From JANMEX01 sp043744175 (GTDB lineage: Bacteria > Pseudomonadota > Alphaproteobacteria > Rhizobiales > Rhizobiaceae): DNA of 24,651 bases. The position numbers were made by a program, and so were the translations under genes. Numbering within the stretch: the first letter of the stretch is position 1; each line of letters begins with the position of its first letter. The stretch spans positions 1 to 24,651 of the forward strand of contig JAYTVD010000075.1 in assembly GCA_043744175.1 (NCBI GenBank), read 5' to 3'. This document shows, piece after piece, positions 22,253 to 24,651 of this stretch. The notes below the pieces were generated by a model. That model worked only from the letters and a program-made list of their open reading frames with translations, made no database searches and was not told the DNA's origin.

Positions 22253-23368
22253 TTACTTTGCTACCGGTGCGCTTTTAGGCGCGGCCAAATCATTGAGTGG
22301 AAGGTAAGGCACAACGCCCTGCCCGCCGGGCGCCATCACAATCTTTCGGGATTTGCCAAACACCTGCTCCACCGTTTCGAGATAGAGCCGCTCGCGCGTC
22401 ACGTCCTTGGCCTTGGCATATTCGTTATAGACTGACACAAAGCGCGAGGCCTGACCTTGCGCCTCGGCAATCACGCTTTGCTTGTAACCTTGTGCCTCTT
22501 CGCGCATACGCGATGCCTCGCCCCGCGCCTCACCGAGGCGCTTGTTAGCATAGGCTTCCGCCTCGCGCTGAAACTGGTCTTGGTTCTGCTGGGCACGCTG
22601 AACTTCTTCAAACGCATCAGCCACTTCCGCAGGCGGATCAGCTTTTTCCAACTGCACGCCAACAATCGTCACACCTGCGCCATAGCTATCGAGCGTGGCC
22701 TGGGTCTGAGTGCGCACTTGGTCTTCAAGCTCTTGGCGTCGTCCTGTACGAACGCTCTCGCCTGTTGCGCGGCCAACATATTCACGCATCGCGCTTTCTG
22801 CCACCATGCGCACCATGTCGCGCTGCGAATCCACACCGAACAGAAACTTCTTCGGGTCCGCCACCTGCCATATAACCGTGAAATTCACGTCCACCACATT
22901 CTGGTCGCTGGATAGCATCTGCCCTTCCTTGCGGCCGGATGCTGTTGGCGCATTGGATGAGCCAATCTGCTCGCGGTTCTGGGTTGTGGAAACGATTTCA
23001 ACCGTATCAATCGGCCACATCAAAAGATGCAGACCTGGTTCGGAAACGGTCGCCTTCGGCTTGCCGAGACGCAATTCTTGGCCGAGCTCATCCGGCTGTA
23101 CGGTATAAAATGCTTGGCTAAGCACCAGCGCCAAAACACCAACAGCCGCCAGCCCGAAGAATACCGGATTAGCCCCGCCGCCGCCAGGCAGCGCTTGGCG
23201 CAGCTTATCTTGACCTCGACGCAACAATTCTTCCAAATCAGGCGGCGTGCCCGGTCCGCCACCGCGCGGGCCCTTCGGCCCCTGTCCCCATGGTCCGCCC
23301 TTGTTCGGTTCGTTCTTATCCGAAGGCTTCCACGGGCCACCGCCGTCGTTCTGGTTATTCCAAGGCAT
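22253..23368 (-). CDS. hflK: HflK, SPFH/band-7 subunit of the FtsH-regulating complex
   Basis: About 371 residues. It has a Gly/Pro/Asn-rich cytoplasmic N-terminus (GGGPW...KGGPWGQGPKGPRGGG, 9-40), one membrane helix (about 68-88) and a band-7 domain (VQPDELGQELRLG). A long charged coiled coil follows (REAEAYANKRLGEARGEASR). It pairs with HflC around FtsH. An ATG 33 bp upstream in frame (23401) would add 11 residues. I use the MPWNNQ start because the family begins this way and AAAGG lies 6 nt ahead. folA ends 125 bp upstream on the same strand. Confidence 0.95.
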   Translation of the reverse strand: MPWNNQNDGGGPWKPSDKNEPNKGGPWGQGPKGPRGGGPGTPPDLEELLRRGQDKLRQALPGGGGANPVFFGLAAVGVLALVLSQAFYTVQPDELGQELRLGKPKATVSEPGLHLLMWPIDTVEIVSTTQNREQIGSSNAPTASGRKEGQMLSSDQNVVDVNFTVIWQVADPKKFLFGVDSQRDMVRMVAESAMREYVGRATGESVRTGRRQELEDQVRTQTQATLDSYGAGVTIVGVQLEKADPPAEVADAFEEVQRAQQNQDQFQREAEAYANKRLGEARGEASRMREEAQGYKQSVIAEAQGQASRFVSVYNEYAKAKDVTRERLYLETVEQVFGKSRKIVMAPGGQGVVPYLPLNDLAAPKSAPVAK

Positions 23369-23493
23369 TGTTGACCTTTCTAAGCGCGAAATGCGCGGCA
23401 CATCTGAAATTCACGTTCAGTTACAGTTATAGGAAGCTAGGCCGGACTATTCAACGGCAAGTGACAAATACCCACACCTGTTCGCTGGTTTGG

Positions 23494-24018
23494 TTAGCGT
23501 TTGCGCTGATAAACCACACGCCGCGTGGCATGGCTGTCCTTTTCGCCCGCCGGAAACGCTTCGCTTTGCATTTCCTGCCACGTCTCACTGGAGATTTCCG
23601 GAAATACAGTGTCGCCCTCGAGCACGCCGTCAACATGCGTCACGATCAGCCTGTCAGCCCTATCAAACATCTGCCGATAGATTTCGCCGCCTCCAATAAT
23701 AGCAATATCGTCTGCGCCACGCCGCTGTGCCATCACCTCGGCCAGCAACATCGCGGATGAAATACCGGAGGTCACAAGTGCCCCCTCAGCCTTGAACCCA
23801 ACATCGCGGGTAATCACGATATTATCCCGCCCCGGTAGCGCCTTGCCAATAGCGGCCCATGTCTTGCGGCCCATAACCACTGGCCGCCCCATCGTGTCAG
23901 CCTTAAAGCGCTTCAAATCACCCGATAGCTTCCACGGCATCCCGCCATCGCTGCCAATCACACCATTGCTGGCAACCGCTACAACAAGCGTGATTGTAGG
24001 CGCGCTCACTATGCTCAT
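23494..24018 (-). CDS. folA: Dihydrofolate reductase
   Basis: A 174-residue NADPH-dependent enzyme that makes tetrahydrofolate and is the target of trimethoprim. The substrate-site aspartate is D34 in PWKLSGDLKRFK (D27 in E. coli). GVIGSDGGMPW (Met20 loop), VMGRKTWAAIG and IIGGGEIYRQM are all standard, and the VTHVDG..EGDTVFPE strand region is normal. It is the chromosomal type, not a plasmid resistance form. Its ATG overlaps the stop of the DUF4424 gene in an ATGA (24015-24018), so translation is coupled. In many related genomes folA sits by thyA; here the upstream neighbour in view is a DUF4424 gene instead. Confidence 0.96.
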   Translation of the reverse strand: MSIVSAPTITLVVAVASNGVIGSDGGMPWKLSGDLKRFKADTMGRPVVMGRKTWAAIGKALPGRDNIVITRDVGFKAEGALVTSGISSAMLLAEVMAQRRGADDIAIIGGGEIYRQMFDRADRLIVTHVDGVLEGDTVFPEISSETWQEMQSEAFPAGEKDSHATRRVVYQRKR

Positions 24019-24651
24019 TGGTCTTTAACAGCCGTGAGAAACAAAATTTCCAAGTCCTTATCCGGATAAAAATCTTCCTTGGTCATCTGGAATGTCGTCG
24101 GTCCGGTTTTCTTCACGCCCTCGCCACAAAAACTCACCAGATTTGCAGGATCGCCCTTATCAATGGTCAGCGTGAAATGCCCTATTGGGCCGGACCAATT
24201 ATTGCCAGTCGTCAATATATAGCCCACCCAATTTTCAAAGAATGCCGCGTAGCCGCCAGCGGCACGGCGCGCGTCCTCGGCCTTGCGCAGCGATTTTATC
24301 AAATCATCATCAACACAGTATTTCTGCTTATATTCAGCCTGCGTGGTATTGGCAGGATCATCATCCAAGAATGTCACGGCCACAGTACCCCCGGTGCCAG
24401 ACTTATAGCGGTGGCTTACCGCGACATCCTTACCGGCAGGAAATATTGTCTTCCAATAATAGGCGGATTTCAGCGTCCAAACCGGAATGAGATCCCTTTG
24501 CATACCGCTGCCATTATCGATCTCTTGCCCGATAATCATGCCGCGCTTTTCCCAATCCGCAGCAAGTTCAGGGGAAATCTTATTAAGCGCCTCACCCGTC
24601 TTGTTCCCGAAAGGCACAAGCGGAACGCCTGCCTTTTCCAATTCGTCCGTC
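24015..24651 (-). CDS. DUF4424 family protein (5' end beyond the window)
   Basis: An open frame enters from the window edge and gives about 212 residues to a TGA at 24015-24017. NWVGYILTTGNNWSGPIGHFTLTIDKG, LVSFCGEGVKKTGPTTFQM and DFYPDKDLEILFL are characteristic of the DUF4424 family of exported proteins of unknown function. The N-terminus with an expected signal peptide is outside the window, so localisation is inferred. The stop overlaps the folA start by 4 bp, so these two genes are one transcript. No link between DUF4424 and folate metabolism is known to me. Confidence 0.8.
   Translation of the reverse strand, partial: TDELEKAGVPLVPFGNKTGEALNKISPELAADWEKRGMIIGQEIDNGSGMQRDLIPVWTLKSAYYWKTIFPAGKDVAVSHRYKSGTGGTVAVTFLDDDPANTTQAEYKQKYCVDDDLIKSLRKAEDARRAAGGYAAFFENWVGYILTTGNNWSGPIGHFTLTIDKGDPANLVSFCGEGVKKTGPTTFQMTKEDFYPDKDLEILFLTAVKDQ

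Noticed and set aside
1..24651. Evidence of a prophage, integrative element, defence island or CRISPR array
   Set aside because: No integrase, transposase, phage, toxin-antitoxin or cas gene and no regularly spaced repeats were found. The HerA-like ATPase alone is not enough to call a defence system.

Overview
The window looks like chromosomal DNA of an alphaproteobacterium, most likely of the order Hyphomicrobiales (Rhizobiales). The pointers are: protein sequences of alphaproteobacterial type (LigA, PrmA, NirK, HflK/HflC); the gene order folA-hflK-hflC-DUF2065-degP converging on serB, with miaA diverging from serB; and two families of small palindromic repeats of the kind common in rhizobial genomes. 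The genus cannot be fixed from this sequence. I see no rRNA, tRNA, insertion sequence, prophage or CRISPR array.

Layout: (1) 1-3718, plus strand: the tail of a membrane protein, a SCO1/SenC copper chaperone, prmA, and a pair of histidine-rich membrane transporters (a DMT/EamA protein with 23 His in its last 63 residues, and a CzcD/ZitB-type zinc CDF exporter with 13 His in its first 36). (2) 3720-5969: a 62-residue DUF1127-like protein on the minus strand, divergent from a 610-residue aminopeptidase P (M24B). (3) 5970-6387: 418 bp of non-coding repeats, with stacked hairpins followed by two inverted 35-bp REP-like copies. (4) 6388-8197: a conserved alphaproteobacterial hypothetical protein on the minus strand and an EamA-type O-acetylserine/cysteine exporter on the plus strand. 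(5) 8248-10191: a nitrite-reduction cassette. nirK (copper nitrite reductase) and nirV (FGE-like) lie behind an FNR/NnrR-type box and a 29-bp palindrome that fits the NsrR operator pattern. (6) 10299-11281: azlCD, a branched-chain amino acid exporter. (7) 11357-14145: ligA followed by a DUF2461 gene, divergent from a HerA-like ATPase at 14352-16286. (8) 16294-18556, minus strand: an ABM-domain protein with a probable TTG start, a membrane diguanylate cyclase, and miaA. (9) 18574-19458: serB, ending at a shared terminator. (10) 19507-24651, minus strand: a DUF4424 protein, folA, hflK, hflC, DUF2065 and degP, which form a probable envelope-protein quality-control cluster with folA attached upstream.

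Most of the window is ordinary core genome. The parts worth a second look are the nirK promoter, the paired His-rich zinc transporters, the reduced NirV with no FGE cysteine pair, and the repeat island after pepP. I did not find a new multi-gene defence or mobile system.
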